Source: Symbiodinium natans
Taxonomy: Eukaryota; Sar; Dinophyceae; Suessiales; Symbiodiniaceae
NCBI GenBank assembly: GCA_905221605.1
Contig: CAJNDS010002325.1
Span: 1 to 64,000, forward strand
Direction of reading: 5' to 3'
DNA: 64,000 nt
Shown here one piece after another: positions 44,011-54,197 of the stretch. The position numbers and the translations under genes were made by a program. Below the pieces are notes generated by a model. It saw only the letters and a program-made list of their open reading frames with translations, made no database searches and was not told the origin of the DNA. Within the stretch, counting starts at the first letter, position 1. Every line of letters starts with the position of its first letter.

Positions 44011-44268
44011 CTAGTGAGGTGTCCATTCGTTCTCAGGCTCCATTGAACTTTCATTTTGATCTTGCATATGGAGAACCTGTAAGTACGTCATGTAAATCCC
44101 AGAAGCGTCCATTTCTGCAGCTTTGTTGGAAGTATACAGGCTTTCTTTTGTGAAAGGACCCTTCCCTACCTTCATCTCCTTCTTCTTGCCTCTTCGAAAC
44201 CAAAGTTCCAAAATCCTTTTTAAAACTTTCCAAGAGATCCAAAATTCCAACGCAAATCCAGAACCCAA
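44011..44268 (-). CDS. Minus-strand open frame, 85 aa, candidate exon
   Basis: Begins with aromatic and hydrophobic residues (FALEFWISWKVLKRILELWF), then a Lys/Arg cluster (RRGKKKEMKVGKG) and a polar C-terminus (AAEMDASGIYMTYLQVLHMQ, NESSMEPENEWTPH). A plus-strand frame over the same DNA is also open and carries a strong CCT|GTAAGTACG donor at about 44081. Only one strand is likely to be coding. Confidence 0.2.
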   Translation of the reverse strand: MGSGFALEFWISWKVLKRILELWFRRGKKKEMKVGKGPFTKESLYTSNKAAEMDASGIYMTYLQVLHMQDQNESSMEPENEWTPH

Positions 44269-44462
44269 AGCTTTCGGACAAATTCCCAGAAAAGGCTTGG
44301 AAGACTTTTGGGGGGCTTGGGGGACGTGAGGGGGTGTTCAGGAGGGGGGGAGGGGGGAAAATGTATGGAACAAAACATTCGGGGGAGGTTGGACCAGACC
44401 TGTGCTTTTCTACCCGGCTTACCGCTGCAGAACATGCCTACACAGTTCAGCCAATTCATGTG

Positions 44463-44508
44463 CGTTTAGGGTTTAGGGTTTAAGGTTTAGGGTTTAGGGC
44501 TTAGGGAA
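44463..44508 (+). repeat. G-strand telomere-like array
   Basis: Six units, one TTTAAGG. Confidence 0.95.
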
Positions 44509-44730
44509 CTAGGCAGGTCTGCTGTCCGCCCGCGTTTGGCTCCTGCAGAAGAGTGTCGAAGCTGGCAACGACAGCTGAGCTGCTGAGCTCTGTTGCGATG
44601 GCCATATTGCGAGAAGGGTCGGAATAGGCAAGGTCTTTTGGAGGGATTCAGCGAAAACAATGACAACTCTTCCTAAAACACACAGATTTTCAATGATTCG
44701 ACGAGCCCTTGCGCAGAGAAATCCCACAGT

Positions 44731-44836
44731 CAAATGTAGGGGTCGGAATAAGTACTAGTATCCCCATATGGCCCCTATATATATTTATACTATCACAACC
44801 CCCCAAAACCCTATTGTAATGTTGAGACCCCTATAC
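44731..44836. mobile_element. Possible inverted-repeat element, unclassified
   Basis: TGTAGGGGTCGGAATA at left pairs imperfectly with TTGAGACCCCTATACT at right around an AT-rich centre (CCCCTATATATATTTATAC). It resembles the other short elements in design, but no second copy was found. Confidence 0.3.
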
Positions 44837-44872
44837 TGGCAACTGGTTTAGAGAGAAAGATCAAAGCCTTAA

Positions 44873-44908
44873 GCCCTAAACCCTAAACCCTAAGCCCTAA
44901 ACCCTAAA
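44873..44908 (-). repeat. C-strand telomere-like array
   Basis: Five units with CCCTAAG. Confidence 0.95.
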
Positions 44909-45001
44909 AGCCTTTCGTTGTCAGGAGCTCTGCTGTTGTGGCGGTGACCGTCGTAGAACGTGAAATGGACTCCAAGATAGCCTTGGCATGGCAGTTCAGG
45001 A

Positions 45002-45030
45002 GTTTAGGGTTTAGGGTTTTGGGTTTAGGA
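45002..45030 (+). repeat. G-strand telomere-like array
   Basis: Four units with TTTTGGG, about 93 bases after the preceding array. Confidence 0.9.
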
Positions 45031-45260
45031 TCCGAAGCTGTTTTGATGCCACCAAAAGTCAGAAACCACACACGAGACTTATCTACCCTCCGACCTCGAT
45101 GCGACAAGCATCGCCCGCCATGAGTTTGCAAACATTCTCTGCACGCACATGTCGTGTTTCTTGCGTCGTCCTTGAAGTACGAACAGAACAATACGAAGCA
45201 AGCAAAGCAACAGCTTGGCGAAACGAGCCGGCTATCGATGACTCTGGAGTAATGCCGACC

Positions 45261-45321
45261 CTAAGCCCTGAACCCTAAAACCCCCTAACCCCTAACCCCT
45301 AACCCTAAACCCTGAACCCTC
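45261..45321 (-). repeat. C-strand telomere-like array
   Basis: Eight units mixing CCCTAAG, CCCTGAA and CCCCTAA. Confidence 0.93.
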
Positions 45322-45451
45322 TGCTTCCTTTCATAAGAACACCCGACCTGCTCACGAAACTCGGCACGCTCGTCTCCACAAGCAGTCAGGACCTGACCCT
45401 CCAACTTGTACCGACAGCAATACGTATATAATAGTGATACTAATAAGAAGA

Positions 45452-45530
45452 CAAAATACAAATAATAATAATAATAATAATAGTAATAACAATAATAATG
45501 ATGATGATAAGAAGAAGAAGAAGAACTGGA
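45452..45530. repeat. Triplet microsatellite AAT/GAT/GAA
   Basis: AATAATAAT, then GATGATGAT, then GAAGAAGAA. It produces poly-Asn/Asp/Lys and poly-Tyr/Ile/Ser artefact frames on both strands, including the 178-codon minus-strand frame over 45285-45821. Confidence 0.95.
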
Positions 45531-46054
45531 ATAATAACACAAAGCCGCCAAACCCAACAGGCAGACACGCTGAGCCATGCCCTCCGACAGCAGTGCGAAA
45601 TTGTAAAGCAAGCTCCTGTGCAGATGTGGCAACCTTCGACATTCCAGCGGCACAGGTGGAGACCAACAACACTGAGTGTAACGCCCAGGAAATTCGGAAG
45701 CATCCCCGATACCAGACTCAGAACGTGCGGCATGGAGAGCTTTGGGTTTGAGATGTACCGCATTGCTTCTAGTCGAGCAACCCATTGGTAGACGTAGATG
45801 CTGACCCTGGCACAGCGTCACACGTTTCTCTTAAGGTTTTGGCTTCAGGATTTCACAAGGCGACCGCAGTGCAGATGGATTGCAGCTTCAGATTGGCATG
45901 TCAAGGTCGGAATCGCGAAGCTCGGAATACAGTTACAGGAACGGCCGGGGTTTAGACTTAGACATACCCTGAAATGACGAGACAGGCTGCTGCAAAGAAT
46001 AAATGGGGTCACCGGGCGCAGGAATCTGGTCGACAGGAGCTGTTGTCACACGAA

Positions 46055-46129
46055 GTAGGGTATATATTTCTTGTACCCCCAACAGGAACCTCATATACAC
46101 TCACCAAAAACAGTAACATAAACCCTGCT
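46055..46129. mobile_element. MITE-like element, family D (copy D2), with 9-bp target-site duplication
   Basis: Ends GTAGGGTATATATTTC and AACATAAACCCTGCT are near-complementary. TCACACGAA at 46046-46054 and TCACATGAA at 46130-46138 flank the unit and differ at one position. It matches D1 in TATATTTCTTGTA.CCC and CACTCACCAA but lacks an internal ~40 bp. Confidence 0.85.
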
Positions 46130-46212
46130 TCACATGAACTTCGCATGTTGCAGGACCCCAATAAGATCTTGGAATGGAGCTGGCCTCCACATACTCTGCA
46201 AGATCGAAACAA

Positions 46213-46272
46213 CACCCTAAACCCTAAACCCTAAACCCTAAACCCTAAACCCTAAACCCTAAACCCTCAACC
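46213..46272 (-). repeat. C-strand telomere-like array
   Basis: Eight units, the last CCCTCAA. Confidence 0.97.
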
Positions 46273-46379
46273 CACAGGGTGGTATGAGGGGGGGTATATA
46301 AACCTTAAACTCAGATGTCACCTGGCCTGAAGCCGAGGGTGGTTCACCTTGAGGCGGCCGCCTCCTGGGACGTTTTGGC

Positions 46380-46410
46380 TTTAGGGTTTAATTCAGGGTT
46401 CGGGGTTTGG
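46380..46410 (+). repeat. Degenerate G-strand telomere-like array
   Basis: TTTAGGG, TTTAATTC, AGGGTTCGGGG and TTTGG, about 107 bases after the C-strand array. Confidence 0.8.
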
Positions 46411-46674
46411 AGCACTTTTCAGGAATCCCCACTTTTGCAGCCTGCCATAAGCCCGCACCCGCTTCAGGCGCATCACGAGAAAGATAAATGCAGCAGTACT
46501 CCGGCTCACAGAGAAGTTCAGGGCTTCCAACACTTTTGAGCCTCTTGCAGTCCCAAGACCACGTCCGCCCCTGTACCTGTAGACGCGTACAAGCCCTGCA
46601 TGGTCCGAAAAGCTTGCTGCTGCCCCCGAGAGGCCAGACAGGCCAGCCAAAACCCCGGCTTTTGAATCCCCGGA

Positions 46675-46702
46675 ACCCTAAACCCTAAAGCCTAAACCCT
46701 GC
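46675..46702 (-). repeat. Short C-strand telomere-like array
   Basis: Four units, one CCTAAAG. Confidence 0.9.
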
Positions 46703-47281
46703 AACCCTAAATTCGGCCGATGGGCTGTGCGGTTCGCGGACCGGCCGGCTTCGCGACAGAGTTCTGCGGGATCAGATTCTGAAAATCCTCTCAGGGCATC
46801 CGGATTTGCAAGGCTTGACACGCGGCGCACGCTGCAGGGTCTTGAAAGTGTAGTGACGGGGGGCAGGATAAGCATGTGTTAACTTTTGACATGCCATTGA
46901 ACATCATACTCTGACCAAGGCGGCAATCCATCTGCAGGTCTTCACATGCCCGGGCACTGGGGAAAAGTGTCTCCGATACAAAGGTCTGGCATTTGTAGAG
47001 CGAAGTTGGAATGACAAAATTCCGCAGCGAGGAGGGCAGAACACACACACGCACAGGCGCATGCTCTGAGGCCTAAACTGTCCAAACGGCCCTAAAAGCC
47101 CAAGCCTCAATCCTCACAAACTCAAGCATCCTTCACCGACATGAAGGTACATCAGGTCCTTGCCGTAGTAAGGAGTGACCTGCGGGTTGCTGCGGTTCTC
47201 CTCGCGTGGGACTGGGATCGCAAGGTGCTGTCTTGGCATTTTTGGGCTTTTTGTGAGGAGTGCTGGAACAAGCAACGACTG

Positions 47282-47304
47282 AGGGTTTAGGGTTTAGGGT
47301 TTTG
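47282..47304 (+). repeat. Short G-strand telomere-like array
   Basis: Three units. Confidence 0.9.
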
Positions 47305-47471
47305 GCTTACCACTGCTTTCTCAGAGATACTATAATTCTCACAAATCCATCAGTCTTGTCTTTGGTATCCTTTTGGTTTGCGTTTAGGGTCGCGGCTGTG
47401 GCAGTGCTTGTTGACTTTTTGTCGCTTCTTTTCATCTGGGCAGCACGCCATCGACTCCGGATCATGAACTG

Positions 47472-47526
47472 TTTAGGGTTTAGGGTTTAGGGTTTAGGGT
47501 TTAGGGTTTAGGGTTTAGGGTTTAGG
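47472..47526 (+). repeat. G-strand telomere-like array
   Basis: Eight perfect TTTAGGG units. Confidence 0.97.
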
Positions 47527-48416
47527 CAACTCACGTTCGACTCCTGGTAAATCTACTCGTGTATCCTCAACTGCCTCTGCCGGCGGTCGGGTAGGGAGGG
47601 AGTCGGGATTTGGTTCAGGCCACGGCACATAAAATGCTGGGAAACTGACTCGGAAAGGACTGATCTGGCTTCTGAGTACAACTTGTGCTGCACTGAAGAG
47701 AACCTTTCCACACGAACGCCGGCCTTGAGCCTTGAGCTCAAGAGCCGAAGCAACCTCATCCTGGAGGACGAACTCCTTCCCAGAAACTTCAGAGAACACG
47801 TGGAGGCGCACTTTTGGGGGGGCAAAAGATCAGAACTCACGAACTAATGAGCAGCAGAGTGATCCTCTGTTCTTGCTGTTAAGACTAAGGGTGGTTTCAT
47901 GGGCCCTGAATATGGTCCCTTACCCTCCTTGCAGGGTTCTGATGTCTGGGCCCTTGGGTCCTGGAAGGTATATAATAGGAGGTAGGATTCGGGGGACCCT
48001 TGGGGATATAGACCCTCTCAATAAGGTCTCTCCTTAATAGCACCAGAAGAGGGTTGAGAAAGGTTTCCTGTTAAGGGCCCCTAGGGCTTTTGTGGTTTTC
48101 GGGCTGGCCCAAGCACTTGCGGGCCTCTGCGGTGCTTGGAAGCTCTCTTGCTTCTCTTCGTCCCCGCTGTTGTCGGAGTGGTCCTCTCCACGCCGAGGGT
48201 TTTTGAAGGGAATTGGGCGTTTTGGGGCCTCGAACGGCAGGAATTTCCGAGCAGCCCGAGGATGCCACAGCGTTGAGCTCTAGGACTACTCTCAAGGTGC
48301 CGGTGAGCCCCAAGGCAATTCATCCAAACCGTGGGCATAATGAACGCTGTGATCGCTGCTCCACTGCAAGTTCGTGGCCTGTTCTTGATTGCCCCGCGGT
48401 CAGCCTTCGTTGTTTC

Positions 48417-48785
48417 CTATGTTGTTCTGTGCGGACATCCGAAGAAACTTGATTCTAGGCTGTACTTGAACTCAGGCGCAGAGCCTTTTCCACTCTGGAG
48501 CGTGCAAAGTCTCTGCTGCACCCTGCCATCACTGAAGAAGCTCTTAACTTCACACTCATAGCGGTCCGATCGAGTCGTCTTGTGCAGCTGGTCCGAATCC
48601 TGATCTGCTGTGCAGTCCGGTCTAGGGCCGGGCTTGATACAAAGGGTACAACACTTCAGTGAGCCCCTGCATCCCAAAGCCGGCACACCCCAAACGCTCA
48701 AATACTGAGCCCCACTTCGAATCCGCTCTCCTGGCCACAATGTCTCCGAAGGGCCATAAAAATCCGAAACAATAACTAAAAATCC
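48417..48785 (-). CDS. Minus-strand open frame, 122 aa, Cys-containing, candidate exon
   Basis: The frame is uninterrupted from just after a TAA, with an acceptor-like TTTTTAG at about 48776, to a TAG. It reads LVIVSDFYGPSETLWPGERI, then a Cys-rich middle (GCRGSLKCCTLCIKPGPRPD C), then a polar region (QDSDQLHKTTRSDRYECEVK) and a C-terminus with SFFSDGRVQQRLCTL. The spacing C-x7-CC-x2-C-x8-C could bind metal or form disulfides, but no known domain is matched. It has no ATG, so it would be an internal or last exon. A shorter plus-strand frame overlaps. Confidence 0.33.
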   Translation of the reverse strand, partial: GFLVIVSDFYGPSETLWPGERIRSGAQYLSVWGVPALGCRGSLKCCTLCIKPGPRPDCTADQDSDQLHKTTRSDRYECEVKSFFSDGRVQQRLCTLQSGKGSAPEFKYSLESSFFGCPHRTT

Positions 48786-48927
48786 TTAAGCCCTTATGCA
48801 ACTCAAAATGGAAAGCATCTCGTCCACGGCCTCGCGGGCAGACGTGGCATCTTCCGTCGATGCGGATTCAGGCCTGCGGCTTGGAGAGCTTGTGCTTCGG
48901 AGTTGGGGGGCTCCGGGTTCCGGGTGG

Positions 48928-48949
48928 TTTAGGGTTTAGGGTTTAGGGG
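48928..48949 (+). repeat. Short G-strand telomere-like array
   Basis: Three units. Confidence 0.9.
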
Positions 48950-49336
48950 TGATTGGGGTGTGGCATTTCATGGCATCAACATCAACATTGTAGAATAGCT
49001 GGCTCAGTGACGTGGTAGTTGATGCCTTCTGGCGATGACATGCTCGGCCAGACAGCAAGAGCACCAAACGTTGCGCATAGGCTCGACGTTGCAAAAGGGA
49101 GTGAAACTTCCAAACATCCCTCCGTGTGCTTTAATTGCTTTTAGCTCGCCTGCCGGGAAGGCATACAAAGAACTCGGGTCTGCTGATCTACGTCGTACGG
49201 CTTTTGGTCACCGACATTTTGCAGGATCTCTCTAAAGGCACTTCGGCCAACGGTCCGAACTAGTTCGGCCCTCCGCTTGCGCCTGGTGAAGAGCTGAAGG
49301 CACTCCTCGGATGGGCAAAAGGATTCAGGTCGGGAG

Positions 49337-49357
49337 GGTTTAGGGTTTAGGGTTTGG
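49337..49357 (+). repeat. Short G-strand telomere-like array
   Basis: Three units. Confidence 0.9.
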
Positions 49358-49471
49358 ACAGATTCAGTCTTACAGAGACTGGCTTGTAAGAATGGGGGGT
49401 AACGAGACACCCGAAATCCGACGAGTAGAATGTCCAATGCCCATACAGCCCGTGCACCATAAACCACAAGT

Positions 49472-49622
49472 CCCTAAACCCTCAACCCTCAACCCTCTAA
49501 ACCCTAAACCCTCTAGCCTCTGAACCCTCTAAACCCTCTAAACCCTCTAAACCCTCTAAAACCCTCTAAAACCCTCTAAACCCTCTAAACCCTCTAAACC
49601 CTCTAAACCCTCTGAACCCTGC
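49472..49622 (-). repeat. Variant array with 9-bp unit CCCTCTAAA
   Basis: A few CCCTCAA heptamers give way to about thirteen CCCTCTAAA 9-mers, two with an extra A, and a final CCCTCTGAA. This is a private unit for this locus. Confidence 0.96.
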
Positions 49623-49734
49623 ACCGCCAGAAACCTGCCAATCAAATCTTCAACCCCAGGAAGTGAGGAAGAAACAGATTTAGGCAAACCATGACCTGGA
49701 TCTAAGAAGGAGCCTTCAGCCGAAAAAGAGACTT

Positions 49735-50045
49735 GAACAGCCTATAAGCCTTAGAAGTAATGTAATATAATAGAATGCAATAACATATATAGAGATATAG
49801 ATATAGAATCATAACAATCCCATATATATATACTATATGAATATCATCTATACTTGATGAAAGATAACGGGTAATTGATACCTGAAATTGAAAAACAAAT
49901 AACATATAAGGCTAGTATATGTCTACATACATATACTATATAGACATACATATTTAAATATGAATATAAATAAATATAAATATAATGTATTAATAAATAT
50001 GTATATATATATATATACGTATAAATAATATTTAAGGTAGTGAAT
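49735..50045. repeat. AT-rich low-complexity tract
   Basis: Over 300 bases of ATATAG, TATATACT and AAATATAAAT words with few G or C. It ends sharply near 50060. It may be a decayed AT microsatellite or a matrix-attachment-like region. No gene is seen. Confidence 0.9.
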
Positions 50046-50264
50046 ATACTGTGCTATAACATATGTCCGCCGAGGCCTCGGGCCGAAGGTGTATAGGTTG
50101 TGAGAACAGGCAGCCCCCTCCAAATCCTTCCCCCAAGCCCAAAGCCAATTGTCGACCCTTTTTTGCCTGGTACCCCCCCGTGGGCGACCACAATCTGAAA
50201 GCGGACGGTTCGCCAGGACCAGGGGCAGTTGAACACCCCCTCACGCCCTCCCCGCCTTGAACCT

Positions 50265-50395
50265 TGAACCCTAAACCCAAAAACCCTAAACCCCAAACCG
50301 TGAACCTTGAGCCCGAAGCCGTCAACCCTTAACGAACCCTCAACCCTAAACCCCAAACCATAAACTATAAACCCGGAACCCTAAACCCTACACCC
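50265..50395 (-). repeat. Highly degenerate C-strand telomere-like array
   Basis: Recognisable CCCTAAA, CCCCAAA, CCTTGAA, CCGTGAA and CATAAA units with many substitutions. It is one of the oldest-looking arrays. Confidence 0.85.
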
Positions 50396-50557
50396 AACCA
50401 TTATTGCTTGGGGTCCAGCGACTTGGGCGCTGCGGAATCACCATGCTCACGCGGGTGCGCTGGGCCGGGCCGAGGCGGGTCGCGTAGCGTTAAAATTAAA
50501 CGATACTTGACATAGCATATATCGCTCCGGTCTTAATATTCCATTTTGGGGTTCCCT

Positions 50558-50577
50558 CTAGGGTTTAGGGTTGAGCT
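50558..50577 (+). repeat. Short G-strand telomere-like array
   Basis: Two to three units. A further degenerate set lies at 50684-50715. Confidence 0.85.
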
Positions 50578-50683
50578 GAGAGTCTGCCTTCATGACGGGA
50601 GTGGTGTCAGACGCGAGCTCCTTGTCACATCAGACACTGTTCGGTTTGATGGAGTGTTAGATGGAGGTTTACGATATTGGGGT

Positions 50684-50715
50684 TTAGGGCTTAGGGTTGA
50701 GGGCTCAGGGTTTAC
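50684..50715 (+). repeat. Degenerate G-strand telomere-like array
   Basis: TTTAGGG, CTTAGGG, TTGAGGG and CTCAGGG units, immediately followed by a family B fragment. Confidence 0.85.
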
Positions 50716-50719
50716 GATA

Positions 50720-50742
50720 TTAGGGTACCTTGTTGGGGTCCA
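50720..50742 (-). mobile_element. Fragment of family B element (B8)
   Basis: TTAGGGTACCTTGTTGGGGTCC matches the left arm of B4 and B5. The rest is missing. Confidence 0.45.
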
Positions 50743-50834
50743 TGCAAACGGCGGCGTGCCGCCACGCACAAATGCATTCTCATTCGAACGGGTTTTGCCA
50801 TTTCTGATAACACAACTCTCTGAACAAATGGCAG
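50743..50834 (+). CDS. Short exon-like segment with strong donor
   Basis: An open frame with the peptide TNAFSFERVLPFLITQLSEQMA ends at GGCAG|GTGAGC (donor at 50835), one of the best donor matches in the window. The upstream boundary is unclear because the frame runs back into a family B fragment and heptamer remnants. Function unknown. Confidence 0.22.
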
Positions 50835-51320
50835 GTGAGCAATAAGTCAGCGCGCGGCAACACCTAGAGGCCAAGGCTACCCAGAGCGGGGGATTTAGGG
50901 AGTAGCTCAAGTGATCCTGCTTGAATGACATTTTGAGAACGCGTGAGAGATTTCTATGCCGATTGAATCAGCTTTGGTTCGATTTTGCACGAAGCACAAG
51001 GCATCAAACTGCACAAGGAAGCAGAAAGACCAGCTGGACAGGTCTAACCTTGCACCACAAAATGGCATGGTTGCCGATTGTTGCCGAATGGACAACGAAA
51101 AAACATCTGAAACAAAACATACAGCAGGGGAGCACATGAGAACAGATCATTTTCTGGATGACATGACTCTGGAAGCAGAATGAGGGTGACGCCAAAGCTA
51201 CAAGCCCCCATGTTCCTGGCACACAAGCAAGTGAAACTGCGGCAAGCTTTGTCGCTTGCCAGCTGCTTGGCACTGCAATGAAACTACAAACGACATTTTG
51301 GGGTAGTATCTCGTACCGTC

Positions 51321-51822
51321 TTGTGCCACGATGGCAACTCAATCGCGTCTGCCAGTACGATTTCACTGCCACCTGAAACACAGGCTCGCAGAAATGATTG
51401 GGGCGTACGTACCTTGAGGCCAGGTAACCACACGCGTCTGATTTTCCGTGGATTCATTCTTGACCTGCTGCATGACGAGCCCTCAGCTGTCCCACAGCAC
51501 TACCAACGCCACTGCAACTACCAGCACCGCGACCACGAGGACGGCGACGGTGATCAACCCCGCCTGTGTGGCAACTGGTGGCGAGAAGCCAGGAGCTGGA
51601 TATGGCCCCAAAGCGGCTTCGTGGCACATCGGGGGGGCGAGCAGCCAGGCCATGAGCGGCCAGGTCCAACTGTGGCAAGAGACATACCGAAAGCCTCAGA
51701 AGCGACATCACCATGATCAGATTCAGACGGGAGCAGGAGAGAAGGGAAAGGGTAGCGACGGATGCGGTCCGCAGTCTCTTGGGTTACCCGACGACAGAAG
51801 CCGGGTCCAAGAGAAAAACTAA
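51321..51822 (+). other. Overlapping open frames, undecided
   Basis: Two plus-strand frames (51321-51716 and 51448-51822) and one minus frame (51454-51714) are simultaneously open through a CCACGACC/GGACGGCGACGG-rich stretch. One plus frame is Thr/Ala-rich (TTNATATTSTATTRTATVIN), as expected from the local CACC/ACTACC repetition. I do not assign a gene. Confidence 0.3.
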
Positions 51823-52176
51823 ATCATTTACGGTTGTCCGGCACTTTCCCTGTGCCAGGGGCCCGCCACTATGGGCCATGGGTTCCATCTACTGCTTGTC
51901 CTCCAAATTTCATGCTACAGTGCAGAGTGCCTTGAATGACTGAATGCGAACACCGGTTGAGCAGAAGCCCTTTCCAGGCTCCTCTATGCCATCGGCATCC
52001 TCCTCGTGCTCGGAGATACCCTGGAGAAGCGCAGATGCTGGGGAATGAGGGTTTCGGGGGTCCACAAGAACTCAACCAACTCACCCAGGCTTTCCCAAAG
52101 AGATGGAAGCCGAACCTTGCCGTTCCGACAGCCCTGAACAGCATTTTTTGGGGGACTTTTGTGCTTTCTGCTTGTA

Positions 52177-52213
52177 ACCCTAAACCCTCAACCCTCAACC
52201 CTTAGCCCTAAAC
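52177..52213 (-). repeat. C-strand telomere-like array
   Basis: Five units with CCCTCAA and CCCTTAG. Confidence 0.92.
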
Positions 52214-52318
52214 CGACAGCCCCCAGCCCCCGATTTCTGGCCTCCCTCGGTGAGAAGCCAAAGCGCGACCCGGGTAAGCCAAGATGCTCCTCCCGCTCTT
52301 CTGCTGGTGAGGTAACCA

Positions 52319-52351
52319 TGGGTTTAGGGTGTAGGGTTTAGGGTTGAGGGT
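52319..52351 (+). repeat. G-strand telomere-like array
   Basis: Four units, about 105 bases after the C-strand array. Confidence 0.92.
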
Positions 52352-52612
52352 AGTTCACCTGCATCATAAAGTCATAAGGTTATGTATGATATGCATGGCC
52401 ACCAACAGTTGCGAGGCTGCGCACGCAGCTTCGAGTCTAGGTTGGCAAGATTATGGCAGATTGAGCGGCTATGGCAGAGTCATTCCTTGAACTTATTTCA
52501 GCTGTCTAGCGGAATTTTTGAAACTGGTTCGGTCGGCTTGGTTCTGGCTTGGCGGGGGAGGAGGGGGGTTGGGAGGGCGGTGGGCACAGCCCCCACCCAC
52601 TCATGCCCGAAC

Positions 52613-52638
52613 ACCCTAAACCCTAAACCCTAAACCTC
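52613..52638 (-). repeat. C-strand telomere-like array
   Basis: Four units. Confidence 0.93.
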
Positions 52639-52798
52639 CCCCTCACCCTAGAAGGCCACGAATCCTGAAGACCCAGCCCTGCATCCGCTCTCCTGTATCA
52701 GAGCCTCTTTGAAGCGCCTCAGATGCGATTTCTTCGGGCTGGTTCCGAGAGCTCTGAGACGCCACAATGGCCGGAGCAGCTTACCATGGCCGGGACAG

Positions 52799-52879
52799 GT
52801 TTAGCGTGTAGGGTCTAGGGTTTACAGTAGGGTTTAGGGTTTAGGGTTTTTAGGGTTTAGGGTTTAGGGTTTAGGGCTG
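52799..52879 (+). repeat. G-strand telomere-like array
   Basis: About eleven units with GTGTAGGG, TCTAGGG and one TTTTTAGGG. Confidence 0.95.
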
Positions 52880-53033
52880 AAAGCTCAAGACCTACCGCGA
52901 CAAGGGGACATGTTGGGGCCAGGTCTGGGAAGCTCGGTCAACCACCAAAGCTGGGAGGCCAACTTCCCCCCCAGAAACGACCCCCTCCCCCCCCACCCCT
53001 CCCCAAATTTTCGGAAAACCCCCAGATCCTCCT

Positions 53034-53066
53034 AACCCTAATCCCTAAACCCTAAACCCTAAACAA
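53034..53066 (-). repeat. C-strand telomere-like array
   Basis: Five units with CCCTAAT. Confidence 0.93.
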
Positions 53067-53253
53067 GGACCCCAAAGCCCTGAACACAAGACCCTGAACA
53101 GACACTGAACAGGGTAACACAGCCCCAAGCGGGGCTGGACTCAAGCGAGTCGCCCCATGCCGGTCACACCGCCCCTCGCCTGCTTGGCCTTCTCCTTTGC
53201 GTGGGATTGAGGGTGTAAGCTATAGGGTTTAAGCTGACTGTTGGTTAGTAGGG

Positions 53254-53331
53254 CATGAGGGAATGAGGTACCCCACATAATCCCTTAAAAGGGGATATAT
53301 AGGGGGATATAGGGTACCTCATTCCCTCATG
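53254..53331. mobile_element. Perfect 20-bp inverted-repeat element (family F)
   Basis: CATGAGGGAATGAGGTACCC at 53254-53273 is the exact reverse complement of 53312-53331. The 38-bp centre (ACATAATCCC...GGGATATAG) is partly self-complementary too. A diverged relative appears near 31505-31560 (AACGAGGTACCCTATATCATCC). No target duplication is evident. Confidence 0.8.
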
Positions 53332-53508
53332 ACCGACGAAGCAACAGTAGGTAAGTTTTGGGTTTGGGCACCTTGCCTCAAGGTTAGGAATGTAGAGGTG
53401 GCTGCCAGGAAGTGTGCTGTTTCTGAAGGTGGGGGGGGGGATTCTGCAGCCCCTCAAAAGGCCTTGAAGCCGAAGTTGTGCAGCGTGTCCGCCTTGGTCA
53501 GAGTTTAG
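53329..53508 (+). CDS. ATG-initiated open frame, 59 aa, starting in the inverted repeat
   Basis: The ATG is the last codon-sized part of the right arm of the inverted-repeat element at 53312-53331. The product starts MTDEATVGKFWVWAPCLKVR and continues NVEVAARKCAVSEGGGGD to a TAG inside a G-strand heptamer array. A GTAG|GTAAGT donor-like motif lies at about 53349 after MTDEATV, so the real coding part may be only the first exon. No family is recognised. Confidence 0.22.
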   Translation: MTDEATVGKFWVWAPCLKVRNVEVAARKCAVSEGGGGDSAAPQKALKPKLCSVSALVRV

Positions 53509-53565
53509 GGTTTAGGGCTTGGGGTTTAGGGTTTAGGGCTAGGGTTTAGGGTTTAGGGTCTAGGA
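53502..53565 (+). repeat. G-strand telomere-like array
   Basis: About nine units including CTTGGGG, CTAGGG and TCTAGG. Confidence 0.95.
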
Positions 53566-53711
53566 ACCTGTTCTTCATGGAACCAGTTGAGAGCCTTTTT
53601 GGACTACCTCTGCCTCGGATGCTAGGGGATTTTGACTCCGGGTCCTGAAATCATATTGAGGCCGGACACCATCAGCCCCAACACCACCCAAGACCAAAAC
53701 TGCCTGACAAT

Positions 53712-53756
53712 GAGAGTCGGGGTGGGGGGCGGGAGGTGGGGGAGGGGGGGGGGGTT
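53712..53756 (+). repeat. G-rich tract
   Basis: Runs GGGGTGGGGGGCGGGAGGTG and an eleven-G run. A quadruplex is likely. Confidence 0.9.
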
Positions 53757-54014
53757 GAGGCTGAGGGTTGAAAAATCGAAGAAGTGAATGAGGACTAAAC
53801 CCTGAATCCAGATGTTGCGAGATCGGAAGATCAACCCGTGGGTTAGCCTTGCAAGGCCAGTTTCTACTGGAGCTGGGTCCCAGAGTCTGGTCCTACTGTA
53901 CCGCGCTTGTGCGGTCAAACTTCTACATAGGACCATTCTACATAGAACCATTTTTGGCACCGGCTCCTCGCCACTTGTCCGTTGCAAGGGCTTCTCTTCC
54001 GCAGTGTTGTCACC

Positions 54015-54197
54015 CCTAAACCCTAAACCCTAAACCCTTCCTAAGCCCTAAGCCCTAAGCCCTAAGCCCTAAGCCCTAAACCCTAAACCCTAAAGCCTAA
54101 AGCCTAAAGCCTAAAGCCTAAAGCCTAAAGCCTAAACCCTAAACCCTAACTAAACCCTAAGCCCTAAGCCCTAAACCCTAAACCCTAAACCCTAAAC
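54015..54197 (-). repeat. Long C-strand array with CCTAAAG and CCCTAAG blocks
   Basis: About 26 units in blocks: CCCTAAA, five CCCTAAG, then seven CCTAAAG, then CCCTAAA, CCCTAAG and CCCTAAA again. The block homogeneity implies repeated local amplification. Confidence 0.97.

Noticed and set aside
45285-45821. 178-codon minus-strand frame with apparent hydrophobic segment
   Set aside because: The Tyr/Ser/Leu-rich centre is the AAT/GAT/GAA microsatellite translated on the other strand.
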